A stretch of 21,300 bases of DNA from DALYJJ01 sp031969915 (GCA_031969915.1 DALYJJ010000108.1:1-21300); one strand, 5' to 3'; positions 1 to 6,719 are shown, counted from the stretch's first letter. Made by a program: numbers and translations. The notes: a model not told the origin generated them from the sequence alone.

Positions 1-703
1 GGTTGTGGGGGGCGGCCGGGTTTCGCTCAGGTTTTCGGGGTGGGGCTGAGCGAGGTGCAGTTTGTTGATCACAAGGGAGTAAGTCGGGGTCTGGGTTCGC
101 TGGTTGAGAATTTTCTTTTGCGGGGCTGGAGGAGGCGGGGGCGGAGTTCCAAGACCAGGAAGAGGGCGGGATGCGGCCCTGTTCGAGGTCCTGGCGGAGG
201 CGGCGCAGTTCCTGAAGGTCGAGGCGCTGGTTGCGGCGCTCGACGGCGATGAGGCGGTCCATGTAGGGGATGGCGGCGCGGCCGGCTTCGGCGGCGATGG
301 CCATGGCGGACTGGAAGTGAAGCGAGGGGTCGTTCCAGGTTTCCTTGAGGTCCTGATATTGGAGGCCGATCTGGGCTTCGATGACGCGGGAGCGGAAGGC
401 GTAATAGTGCTCAATGAGCCACTCAGAGCGGGCGATGCGTTTGACGAAGTTGGCCTGGAGGGGATCGGTGGGATTGAGGATCTGGAGGTAGGACTCGAAG
501 AGCTGCTGGAAGCGTTCGGGCGACTCAGTGGAGAGGAGGAAGGGGATCTGACCGAGGTCGCGAACTGGTGTGGAGCGGCCGCGGCTGTTCTGGGCGGAGC
601 GCGCCTTACCGTCAGCGGTTTTGGGGCCGCGGGACTTGGCGCCGTTGCGGCGTGAGGCTTCGCGCTGGGCCTCGGAACGGGGCTTTCGGGTTTGAGAAAT
701 CAC
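1..703 (-). CDS. Conserved hypothetical protein with RRNGAKSRGPKT motif, partial (runs off left edge)
   Basis: The reading frame starts at a GTG (plus-strand CAC at 701-703), preceded by AGGGAG seven bases away, and stays open to base 1, giving 234 residues without a stop. The N-terminus is very basic. Residues 18-39 carry RRNGAKSRGPKTADGKARSA followed by QN, which I recognise as a recurrent motif (K/R-S-x-G-P-x-T-x-x-G-K-x-x-S/A-x-x-N) of small hypothetical proteins abundant in Acidobacteria and Planctomycetes. A helical, charged middle region follows (about 60-165), with an E-R-R-N-Q-R-L-D-L-Q-E-L-R-R-L-R stretch that could form a coiled coil. The tail is Pro/Ser-rich and looks disordered. 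It lies 50 bp downstream of the terminase nuclease gene on the same strand, so co-transcription is likely. The biochemical role is unknown to me; nucleic-acid binding is only a guess from the basic N-terminus. The opposite-strand ORF is Gly/Ala-rich and looks like a shadow. Confidence 0.75.
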   Translation of the reverse strand, partial: MISQTRKPRSEAQREASRRNGAKSRGPKTADGKARSAQNSRGRSTPVRDLGQIPFLLSTESPERFQQLFESYLQILNPTDPLQANFVKRIARSEWLIEHYYAFRSRVIEAQIGLQYQDLKETWNDPSLHFQSAMAIAAEAGRAAIPYMDRLIAVERRNQRLDLQELRRLRQDLEQGRIPPSSWSWNSAPASSSPAKENSQPANPDPDLLPCDQQTAPRSAPPRKPERNPAAPHN

Positions 704-753
704 GATGTTACTCCCTAGTTACTCAGATTGCCAGTCAGGCGGAGGGGTGAAGG

Positions 754-1404
754 TCAGAGGCCGCGGCGGCCCCACCAGGTGGCGAGGCCGAGGGCGGTGA
801 TGAGATCGGCTTTGCCGGAAGGGGCGGAGGGGCCGGCGGCGACGAAGCTCTGCATTTCCTCGCGAAGCTGGTCCCAGCCGGACATGCCGTGGGCGGCGCG
901 GAGGTCGCCTTGTTCGATCATGCGGCGAAGGAGGCCAGCGAGTTCGAGGCTGGGGACGCCCCAGCGGCCCGGGCCGCGGGCGGCGCGGCTACCGGGGGTA
1001 ACGGCGACGCCGACAACGCGAAGGCCGGGGAGGGCGGCGCGGAGGGCTTCGGCGACGGGTGCGCCGGGGCCGGAAGCATGGACGACGAGAGTGCAGGAAG
1101 GGCTGAGCTTCCGGGCGAGGGCGGCGGCGCGGCGTTGCAGGCGGAGTCCGTCGACACCGGGTGGGATGCGTTCGGCGTGGATGATGCGCCACTGGTGTTC
1201 GAGGCAGAAGCGGGTGACGACGACGCCGTCGGTCTGGATGTGGCGGCGGGAGCGGCGCTCGACGGCGACGAGGGCGGGGCGATCCTGATCCTGGTCCTGG
1301 TTCTGGCTGCGGCGCCGGCCGAGATCGAGCCCGAGGAAGTAACTGGTCCGATGGGACGGGGGGTAGAAGAGAACCGGTTCAGTGAGCATGGTGGGAGAAG
1401 GCAT
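754..1404 (-). CDS. Terminase large-subunit-like nuclease domain (RNase H fold)
   Basis: The 216-residue product resembles the C-terminal nuclease half of phage terminase large subunits, which cuts concatemeric DNA with a two-metal RNase H-like site. Visible features are FLGLDLG (Asp27, the usual first catalytic aspartate), a second strand around LVAVERR, a hydrophobic strand CTLVVHA near residue 105, and a C-terminal KADLITALGLATWW (Asp200), matching the family's D-x-(V/I)-x-A-x-x-L-A ending. A QNQDQDQD tandem sits right after the first strand, which is unusual. The start is ATG 1404; ATG 1389 is an alternative. The ORF is in the same frame as the upstream ATPase gene, separated only by TAA-CCC-GTC. 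It may be a separately translated gene or the distal half of a terminase broken by one nonsense codon. The family call rests on motifs only. Confidence 0.72.
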   Translation of the reverse strand: MPSPTMLTEPVLFYPPSHRTSYFLGLDLGRRRSQNQDQDQDRPALVAVERRSRRHIQTDGVVVTRFCLEHQWRIIHAERIPPGVDGLRLQRRAAALARKLSPSCTLVVHASGPGAPVAEALRAALPGLRVVGVAVTPGSRAARGPGRWGVPSLELAGLLRRMIEQGDLRAAHGMSGWDQLREEMQSFVAAGPSAPSGKADLITALGLATWWGRRGL

Positions 1405-1410
1405 GACGGG

Positions 1411-2241
1411 TTAGAACTCCAGGGGGAGGACATCATCGGTGAGTAAGTTGGCGAGCATGGCGGCGGAGAAGACGGCGCCTTCGGGCTCGAGAAACTCGCA
1501 GAGATACTCCTGACGGAACTTACGATCGGGGAGATCGCGCCGTTGGCGTTCGAGGAAATCCTTAGGGATGCGGGAGCAGGAGGTGGCGGGGGCTTCGATG
1601 CGGAGCCATTCGTCGCCGGGGTTGCGGGACCAGATGCGGTAGAAGAAGCCGCGCTTGCCTTTGGGCGTGGAGATGGCCCAGAGCTCGCCGCCGGAGACGG
1701 CGAGGACGGGGTTGAGGGATTCGAAGAGCTCGTCGGAGACGCGGGCGGCCTCATCGAAGATGAGCATGGAGACACCGGAGAAGCCGACGATGGTGTCGGG
1801 CTTACCGGGGAGGCCGATGATGCACCCGCCGCGCGGGAAGCGGAGGCTGGAAGGGTTATCGCCATCGCCGGGCAGGCGGTGCAGTCCGAGGCGGGCGGCG
1901 AGACGGCGGATGACGCGGAGGAGTAACTTACTTTGGCGGAGCGAGGGGGAAGCGATGAGGACGAGGGCGCGGGGGTCGTAGTAAGCGGAGTGGAGGGCGC
2001 GGATGGCGGTGACGGTGCTTTTGCCCCACTGGCGGGAGCAGCAGAGCATGACGCGGTCGCCGCCGAGGAGGGCGCGTTCCTGGATGGGGTCCGGGTGGAA
2101 GTCGAGGCGTTCGCGGGCGAAGCGGATGATATCGGCGCGGCATTCGCGGTCGAGGGCGCCGGAGGCGCGCGGGGTGAGGGTTGGAGGGGCGCAGCCTCCG
2201 TCCACGTGAGTCCATTGATGGAACGACAAATCGGGAGTCAT
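1411..2241 (-). CDS. Terminase-like large-subunit ATPase domain
   Basis: The 276-residue product has the ATPase motor motifs of TerL-type packaging enzymes in the expected order. These are an adenine-binding region (FHPDPIQERAL, about 48-58), Walker A CSRQWGKST (68-76, Lys74), a strand LVLIASPS (93-100), Walker B MLIFDEA (159-165, Asp163 and catalytic Glu164), and the coupling motif WAISTPKGKRG (188-198). The end, FRQEYLCEFLEPEGAVF, is the usual junction preceding the nuclease domain. GGAAG lies about 7 bases before ATG 2241. In phages TerL translocates DNA into proheads, but no portal, capsid or small-terminase gene is visible here. The role could be a phage satellite, a domesticated motor, or a mobile element. 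Whole terminases usually carry both domains in one chain, so the stop at 1411-1413 is notable. Confidence 0.85.
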   Translation of the reverse strand: MTPDLSFHQWTHVDGGCAPPTLTPRASGALDRECRADIIRFARERLDFHPDPIQERALLGGDRVMLCCSRQWGKSTVTAIRALHSAYYDPRALVLIASPSLRQSKLLLRVIRRLAARLGLHRLPGDGDNPSSLRFPRGGCIIGLPGKPDTIVGFSGVSMLIFDEAARVSDELFESLNPVLAVSGGELWAISTPKGKRGFFYRIWSRNPGDEWLRIEAPATSCSRIPKDFLERQRRDLPDRKFRQEYLCEFLEPEGAVFSAAMLANLLTDDVLPLEF

Positions 2242-2268
2242 TTTGGGCTTCCGAAGGTGAGATTAGCA

Positions 2269-2301
2269 GGGGGGTAGGCGGGAGTTTGGGGGAGAAGCGG
2301 G
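2269..2301 (+). other. Putative G-quadruplex motif upstream of the terminase cassette
   Basis: Four G-runs of 6, 3, 5 and 3 bases (2269-2274, 2280-2282, 2288-2292, 2299-2301) are separated by loops of 5, 5 and 6 bases, satisfying the common G3+N1-7 pattern. The motif lies 28 bp upstream of ATG 2241, so the G-rich strand is the template strand of the terminase operon. Formation and function are not shown. The rest of 2302-2457 holds no gene I can support. Confidence 0.4.
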
Positions 2302-2457
2302 TAAGAGTTGGGAAAATGGGGGGATATTTTGTTGGGAAAGTTGTGAATGGGCCGGACGCTGTCTACGAGGCCGCAGCGCGAGGGATGAAAACGAGGGCGA
2401 GCGGAGCGATGCTGGACCGGGTGTTGAGGCGGCAGGACTCGAACGCTACCAGTCAGC

Positions 2458-2682
2458 ATGCTAATCTCAAAATCTAGGCAGGTTTCATTTGCGCCGAAAG
2501 GATCTTCCGCCACGACGTTCCCATCGTGGGGAGTCTACGGCTATGGTTCGAACGGCAGCGTTCAGACTGTGACCGCGATCTCTGAGCGAACATCGACTAC
2601 GCTCCTCCAGGTTATGGAGTCTGGAAACGTGCGCGATCTGCGCTGTCGAAACCAACCAATTCCGCGTGTGAAGCCGAGGTGA
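2458..2682 (+). CDS. Short ORF, possible Rhs toxin-tail remnant
   Basis: This 74-codon ORF ends one base before the ATG of the membrane protein gene (TGA 2680-2682, ATG 2684). That tight spacing is typical of translationally coupled pairs. Its composition (Ser/Thr-rich, WGVYGYGSNGSVQTVTA) gives no recognisable domain, and its N-terminus is probably not genuine. By analogy with the Rhs-tail/gene pairs further right in this region it may be the 3' end of an Rhs-type toxin gene. That is inference, and the ORF could be fortuitous. Confidence 0.3.
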   Translation: MLISKSRQVSFAPKGSSATTFPSWGVYGYGSNGSVQTVTAISERTSTTLLQVMESGNVRDLRCRNQPIPRVKPR

Positions 2683-2683
2683 G

Positions 2684-3028
2684 ATGATGATCATTCTCAT
2701 CTGGTTGCTCTTGGCGTCCCCTTCGATTCCGCTCGGTTTTATGTGGGCACATGGACTGAACTCCGGCATTACCCGCTTGGCTGGTGCAGTTCTGACTGGT
2801 AGCTACGTCTGGCTCATGCTTGCGCTCATGTCATCGTTGGAGAATCGATTACTTGGGCCAGCCTACAGCGACCTGCGTATCGCCATCCCGTACGCAAACG
2901 TAGCTGTGGTCACCACCGTCATGATCATCTTGTCGCTCAGGGGCGAGTTGAGAGCTTCTGCCGTCTTGGCAAGTACGTCCATTATCCTGTGTTGGCTATA
3001 TGTGAGCGTCATCAGCTTTGTAGTGTGA
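2684..3028 (+). CDS. Small integral membrane protein, four predicted helices
   Basis: The 114-residue product is strongly hydrophobic, with probable membrane helices at about 2-20, 30-51, 65-84 and 92-112, separated by short polar loops (NSGITR, SSLENRLLGPAYSDLR, RGELRA). AGGTGAG precedes two consecutive ATGs at 2684 and 2687; the second gives the better ribosome-binding-site spacing. I recognise no family. It follows a short coupled ORF and is followed by an Rhs-type tail fragment, so a membrane-embedded immunity protein for a pore-forming or membrane-acting Rhs toxin is a reasonable guess, without direct support. Confidence 0.6.
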   Translation: MMIILIWLLLASPSIPLGFMWAHGLNSGITRLAGAVLTGSYVWLMLALMSSLENRLLGPAYSDLRIAIPYANVAVVTTVMIILSLRGELRASAVLASTSIILCWLYVSVISFVV

Positions 3029-3056
3029 TTTCACCGGGTAGGAGCGGGATCAGGAG

Positions 3057-3182
3057 ATGAGGCTGGATCGGCGAGGTACTCGCTACAAGTCGGATGCTCA
3101 GGGACGCTTCACTTCCCCCGGACAAACCATTCGCCCTGCTCCGCCGCGCCAGGAACCGCGAATCCGGCCAGGGCAAAAGTGA
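3057..3182 (+). pseudogene. Rhs repeat-protein core terminus remnant
   Basis: The 41-codon frame contains RYKSDAQGRFTSPGQTI, which matches the hallmark at the end of the Rhs conserved core (R-Y-Y-S-x-x-x-G-R-F-T-S-P-D). That motif normally precedes the variable toxin tip. Here only about 17 residues follow before the stop, so the toxin domain is missing. The stop TGA (3180-3182) overlaps the GTG start of the next gene (3179-3181) as GTGA. No upstream YD-repeat body exists, so this is an orphan scrap left by deletion or recombination. Confidence 0.65.
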
Positions 3183-3699
3183 TCGTCATGCACCACATCG
3201 CTGCCCTCGTGCTGGCCGCTGGTCTAACCGCAGTTGCGGGCCTGGCAGACGACGAGCCATTTCAGCCGGACAAGGTTGCACTGTGCCTGAAGAGTCCGAG
3301 GGCCGCAGGACTGACGGTGCTCAGTAGCAACAATCCGTTTTACCTTCGTGGGGATTTTGAGGCAGACGGAAAACCCGACTACGCGCTCACCGTTCGGTCC
3401 AGCAGCGGCGGCACGGGCGTTCTCATCTGCGCTGGGAACGGGTCGTTGTTCTGTTGTTCTTGCTGGGCAGTGGCCTTGGCGGTGGTCAGTTCTCGGACAT
3501 GCCGCAGGACAAGTCTCTCGCTCAGCAGTGGGCGGTTCACACCAAGCGGGAGGTCGCCGCTTTGGGGGCCTTTCGAAGCAACGTTCCCCGTCCTGTCCCA
3601 TCGGTGAAGGGCGAAGCCATCGCGATGATCTGGGAATATGGCATCTCGCTGATCTACTGGGATGGCGTGAAGTTCAGGTGGGCCGGCAGCAAAGAGTAG
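3179..3699 (+). pseudogene. Secreted hypothetical protein, frameshifted
   Basis: The start is GTG 3179, preceded by AGGG six bases away and coupled to the preceding stop by a GTGA overlap; ATG 3188 is an alternative. A signal peptide is evident (about residues 4-22, HHIAALVLAAGLTAVAGLA). The mature part includes FYLRGDFEADGKPDYAL, resembling an FG-GAP/VCBS-like D-x-D-x-D-G-x-x-D loop. Around 3445-3456 the plausible coding frame switches. The first frame runs into Cys/Ser-rich nonsense, while the second continues as FLLGSGLGGGQFSDMPQDKS and ends with a coherent WEYGISLIYWDGVKFRWAG tail at 3699. The intact protein would be about 170 residues. The break is either a real inactivating indel or a sequencing error. 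Function is unknown. Confidence 0.55.
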
Positions 3700-3775
3700 T
3701 GCGCTGCCTGAATCGCCTTCCCATAGGGGGACCGGCGCAGAATCGGTGCTCCCGCGAGAAGCGCTGGAGGAGTGA

Positions 3776-4060
3776 AGGCGGCGGCGCTGCACTTTGCAAC
3801 GGCTCAAGCTGCCGTCGTCGCTGTACAAACATCTGGCGACGAGCAACGCGATCGAGAACGCCCAGGGCGGCGTCGCCCGCCGGACCGGCAACGTGACACG
3901 CTGGCGCCGCCCAGACATGGTCGAGCGCTGGGCCGCCTCGGCCTGGCTGCTCACCGAGCAGCGCTTACCAAGAGTCGGCGGCCGCCGGGATCTGTGGGCT
4001 CTCGCCACGATTCTCGGCCCTCAGCCGCAGGCGTCGCCATCAAACGTGCTGGTAGCGTAA
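3776..4060 (+). pseudogene. IS256/mutator-type transposase, C-terminal remnant
   Basis: The open frame after TGA 3773-3775 encodes about 94 residues. They include LQRLKLPSSLYKHLATSNAI, then ENAQGG, RRTGNVTRWRRPDMVERWAA and RRDLWALATIL. This is the conserved end of mutator/IS256-family transposases (S/T-N-x-I-E-N ... V-x-R-W-R ... R-W-x-A-S ... L). The Asn-Ala-Ile-Glu segment carries the last catalytic glutamate of the DDE triad. The N-terminal two thirds, with the two aspartates, are absent, and I saw no terminal inverted repeats. It cannot be functional. Bases 3700-3775 upstream show no gene. Confidence 0.8.
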
Positions 4061-4075
4061 GATGAATTACCGCCG

Positions 4076-4111
4076 TTGCAACCGGGAGGACGGCAAGCGT
4101 GAGCGATAGCG
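4076..4111 (+). repeat. 36-bp junction repeat, copy 1
   Basis: This matches 7467-7502 with three mismatches in 36 positions. It covers the end of one reading frame (…LQPGGRQA-stop), the ribosome-binding site GGGAGGA (4084-4090), the overlapping GTGA and the first codons of the next gene. See the paired copy at 7467-7502. Confidence 0.75.
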
Positions 4112-4233
4112 AAATGGGTTACGTCTACGATATCTTAGGCGGATTTCTAGGCGGATCGGATATTAAGCCTGACGTTGATAGCGCTCAGCAGACCGCCAAC
4201 CGGCTTCTTGTCTGGCGGGAGTGCGTCCGATGA
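4099..4233 (+). CDS. Small orphan protein (44 aa) after Rhs-like tail
   Basis: GTG 4099 is preceded by GGGAGGA at 4084-4090. It overlaps the TGA (4100-4102) of a short frame ending LPPLQPGGRQA. The product begins with the VSDS N-terminus, nearly identical to the VNDS start of the gene at 7489. It then runs through MGYVYDILGGFLGG and ends at TGA 4231-4233, which overlaps the next ATG (4230) as ATGA. No domain is recognisable and it may be a truncated version of a longer gene. The double coupling, upstream and downstream, argues that it is or was translated. Confidence 0.5.
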   Translation: MSDSEMGYVYDILGGFLGGSDIKPDVDSAQQTANRLLVWRECVR

Positions 4234-4727
4234 GTATCATAGGGGTTGTCTTGCTAGCAACGTTCCTTGCCCCCCCATGGCGAGCAACTGCTCCTTACGA
4301 GTTGTGTTCAGTGATTGAAAACCTGAAGAGGTTGCCAAACGGCTCCCTCATCGTAGTAAGGGGTACTCTCGTCGGGCACGAAGAGGCCGTCTTCCTCAAA
4401 TCGAGCTGTCAGTATCACTTTAGAACCGGTGAAATGGTTTGGCCGGATGCGATCAGGCTAGCCCATCCGCTGGCGGATGGCCTTCTCTTCGGAAAGCTCT
4501 ACGACCACGGGGTGGCATACTCACCAATCACCAAGGCTCTAGAGAAACACAGTCTTACAATGGCCACGCTGACAATCGTGGTCGAGGGGCGCTTTGAGAG
4601 GCGAGAAGAGTATTGGTCCAGGCGGGTCGCAAGCGACATGATCGTGGGGAACGGTTTCGGCCACCTGGGTGGTTTTGCCGCTCAATTAGTAGTAACCAGA
4701 GTCTGGGCGATCGAGGTTAGTCGTTAG
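4230..4727 (+). CDS. Secreted hypothetical protein with OB-like RGxL motif
   Basis: ATG 4230 overlaps the preceding stop (ATGA); GTG 4221 in the same frame is an alternative. The 165-residue product has a signal peptide (about 1-20, ending around WRATA). A Cys then lies near the mature N-terminus (YELCSVIENL), followed by a beta-rich segment SLIVVRGTLVGHEEAVFLKS with a second Cys (SSCQYHF). After that come VVEGRFERREEYWS and a terminal GFGHLGGFAAQLVVTRV. I recognise this as a recurrent type of acidobacterial exported hypothetical (C...V-x-V/I-R-G...C...G-F-G-H...Q-L-V) with no known function; the strand pattern suggests an OB-like barrel. The truncated protein at 6720-7040 looks like a relative. 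Its position in an Rhs-scrap cluster makes a periplasmic immunity or accessory role possible, as inference only. Confidence 0.65.
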   Translation: MSIIGVVLLATFLAPPWRATAPYELCSVIENLKRLPNGSLIVVRGTLVGHEEAVFLKSSCQYHFRTGEMVWPDAIRLAHPLADGLLFGKLYDHGVAYSPITKALEKHSLTMATLTIVVEGRFERREEYWSRRVASDMIVGNGFGHLGGFAAQLVVTRVWAIEVSR

Positions 4728-4822
4728 TCAACGCGCTTGCGGACGACGCTTGAACGGACTGGCGGGGACGTTCGCGAACCCTGGGAACTCGGGCGACGGG
4801 GCCGAACAATGTATCGAGTTCG

Positions 4823-4990
4823 GTGTTGTACGGCGGGGTTTCGCGGACCGGAGGTGGCGACGGCGCACGCCTGGACCCGGCGGGGAATTGGAAGAAGACG
4901 GTGACGGACGCGCTGGGGAACCTGGTGCAGGTGGAGGAGCCGGCGCCGGCAGGCGGGATTTACTACACTATGGGCGCAAGGACCGAGTCG
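4823..4990 (+). pseudogene. Rhs/YD-repeat fragment
   Basis: The frame encodes DPAGNWKKTVTDALGNLVQV followed by EEPAP and GGIYYT. This is a canonical YD/Rhs repeat unit (D-P-A-G-x-W-x-x-x-x-x-D-A-L-G-N-L-V-x-V). It comes from the repeat body of an Rhs protein rather than its core terminus, and stands alone without neighbouring repeats. The same frame continues into the HEAT-like gene starting at 5021. Base composition here is GC-rich, unlike the following orphan gene, consistent with a scrap of a chromosomal rhs gene. Bases 4728-4822 show nothing convincing. Confidence 0.6.
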
Positions 4991-5020
4991 AGGACTCCCT
5001 CTCTTCTTCGGAGGCTGTTG

Positions 5021-5699
5021 ATGCTGCGGAGTGAACAAGACCGACCCCTCGGCGATGCCGGGCTCATCATGGAGCAACTTGGCGCGGCGACACCCGGAGA
5101 GCTTTCGGTCATCGCCTTCGATAGCGAGCGACCCGAGTCGGAGAGATGCATGGCCTGCCTCGCCATGAGAGACCTCAGAGTGAAGGATACACGCGCCATT
5201 GTCGGTTTGCTTGATTGCCTCCTCTCTGGGAAGCCGGATCTCGTTTGGACGGCAGCCACGGCTCTCGCTTTTCTTAAGCCTGGCCGCTACTGGAGACGTA
5301 TTGTTGCGATCGTTGAAGCAGACCCACGGGGCATGGCTGCCGATCCAGCGATCTACGTGTTGAGCTACATGCGTGGCGCGCGCATCGCAGCAATACTCGC
5401 GAAGTTCGCCCTCGACGACAGGCTTAGTACGAGGGGGCGAAGTCTTGACGTTAGGGGGGGTTGCCAGCCTTGAGATCGATCCGCAATTCGTCCCCAACGT
5501 AATCGCAGCTACCCGGGACAGGCACCCTGGAGTTCGGTACGCAGCCGTCTCGGCCCTTGGAGGCATCGTTAGTCGAGCGGCAGCGGACGCACTGCGCGAG
5601 CGCCTGCGCGACAAGGGACGAGGACCGGGGCGCGATACAGTCGGCGATCAGGCCGCGCGGATTCTGGAGAGTTTGCGGCTGCAGGCTGACGACTCTTGA
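5021..5699 (+). pseudogene. HEAT-like repeat protein, frameshifted at a G-run
   Basis: ATG 5021 has GGAGG six bases upstream. The first frame gives helical-repeat sequence including CLLSGKPDLVWTAATALAFL, KPGRYWRRIVAIVEADPRGM and YVLSYMRGARI, ending prematurely at 5473. The downstream frame from about 5433 continues the protein with GEVLTLGGVASLEIDPQFVP, HPGVRYAAVSALGGI and DTVGDQAARILESLRL, to the stop at 5697-5699. Removing one G from the GGGGG at 5433-5437 would rejoin the frames into a product of about 225 residues. HPGVRYAAVSALG is a typical HEAT-repeat helix. The gene at 5849 is a paralogue with the same L-W-x-x-A-x-T/A...S-R/G-R-Y-W-x-R core. HEAT-type proteins are common as orphan or immunity genes beside Rhs tips, but the role here is inferred. 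Confidence 0.6.
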
Positions 5700-5848
5700 C
5701 AGCCCTTCAGGAAGGATGGCTCGCCGCAGTGGATGGCGCCTGCGGCACATATGGCTCTGGCCACTTCGCGAGCACTCGACGAGTTTGACCCAGGATTTTC
5801 GCAGAGCAGCACGCTCGACTGTCGTAGACGCACGGAGGGAGAGTTCGC

Positions 5849-6347
5849 ATGGCACAGCGTAAGTTGGCCTTTGACCTTGCAGAGGCATTACGAATGGAAA
5901 AAGAACTACGCGCCTCAACGCCCGAAGAGATTGCTGCGATTGCCGCAGATGAGAGGCGAGCGGACAACGATAGGTCCGCGGCTATCTTTGCCATTCGCAA
6001 CTTGAAGAAGCGCCCAGGAAGCGTAATCTCTGCGTTGCTCAAGTGCCTTTTGTCTGACAAGCCGCTCTTAGTGTGGGATTCCGCGCGGACTCTGAGTCAT
6101 GTTAGACCGAGCCGTTACTGGAAACGCCTCGTTGACGTAGTTGAGGAACAACCTCGGCATATGGCTGGGGAAGCTGCTCTTTACGCATTGAGTTTCTTAC
6201 GGGGCACCCGCATTCGACAGGTACTAACACGCTACGCTGTCGACGAAAGACTTACTGTTTCGCGATCGGGGAAAAGTGCCGCTGGACGATACGGTGGGCG
6301 ATCTAGCCGCACGGATCTTGGCGAGACGACTCGAGACCGAGGGCTAG
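5849..6347 (+). pseudogene. HEAT-like repeat protein, paralogue with internal deletion
   Basis: ATG 5849 is preceded by GGAGGGAGAG. The N-terminal 140 or so residues align with the protein starting at 5021: CLLSDKPLLVWDSARTLSHV, RPSRYWKRLVDVVEEQPRHM and YALSFLRGTRI against the corresponding segments. After DERLT the frame breaks. In the +1 frame the family's C-terminus reappears at once as DDTVGDLAARILARRLE, ending at TAG 6345-6347. The equivalent of about 190 bp of the paralogue is therefore missing, with loss of frame. Translation of the first frame would give 184 residues ending at 6403 with a Gly/Arg-rich nonsense tail. Bases 5700-5848 contain a short frame overlapping the start (ending 5862) that I cannot identify. 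Confidence 0.6.
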
Positions 6348-6399
6348 CGCGGGATGGGGGAGGGACGATCCGGGCGGGATCGGGGTGTGGGCGTCCTGA

Positions 6400-6690
6400 G
6401 TGAGCTTGACTTTCTCGAGAATGTCGGCGGCCTTCGCGGTCCAGATGAAATCTACTTGTGCTTGTCGATGTAGTCGCCGATAGCCGCGATCACGTCTTCG
6501 ACATCGCGGAAGACGCCGCGGCGTAAGCCATTCTGAGTCAGATCTCGGAAGAAGCGTTCCACCATGTTCAGCCGAGGAGCTGCTGGTGGGAGTGAAGAGC
6601 AGATGAAAGCGCGGGTGGCCCTGAACTCGGTCACGCGCGACGACGCATTGACTTTCGTGGTGGACTGTTGAATGATAACGATCACGACGA
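6400..6690 (-). pseudogene. IS630-type transposase remnant
   Basis: Reading the minus strand from about 6620, three pieces of the conserved C-terminus of IS630-family DDE transposases appear in two alternating frames. They are HPRFHLLFTPTSSS; then LNMVERFFRDLTQNGLRRGV followed by FRDVEDVIAAIGDYIDKHK (ending at the stop at 6452); then DFIWTAKAADILEKVK. NMVERFFRDLT contains the third catalytic residue, Glu, of the DDE triad. At least two frameshifts separate the pieces and the N-terminal part is not recognisable, so the element is dead. No terminal repeats or TA target duplication were seen. Bases 6404-6701 hold nothing else. Confidence 0.8.
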
Positions 6691-6719
6691 TCAGTAAATA
6701 GGTGCAGCGAACAATCGAT

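Noticed and set aside
104..655. Long plus-strand Gly/Ala/Val/Glu-rich ORF
   Set aside because: It is the complement of the minus-strand GTG-start gene at 703, which has a ribosome-binding site and a recognised motif.
918..1865. Minus-strand Ser/Pro/Ala-rich ORF spanning the terminase split
   Set aside because: Low-complexity out-of-frame shadow of the ATPase and nuclease genes.
1..2241. Intact prophage end
   Set aside because: Only terminase-type genes are visible, with no other phage gene or attachment site in the window; the left side is cut, so this is not excluded beyond the edge.
2428..2470. Sequence resembling the antisense of a tRNA 3' half (GGCAGGACTCGAAC)
   Set aside because: The implied T-stem does not pair beyond one or two bases, and no anticodon or D arm folds beside it.
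3776..6690. Composite transposon bounded by the IS256-type and IS630-type remnants
   Set aside because: The two remnants are from different families, both fragmentary, and no terminal repeats were found.
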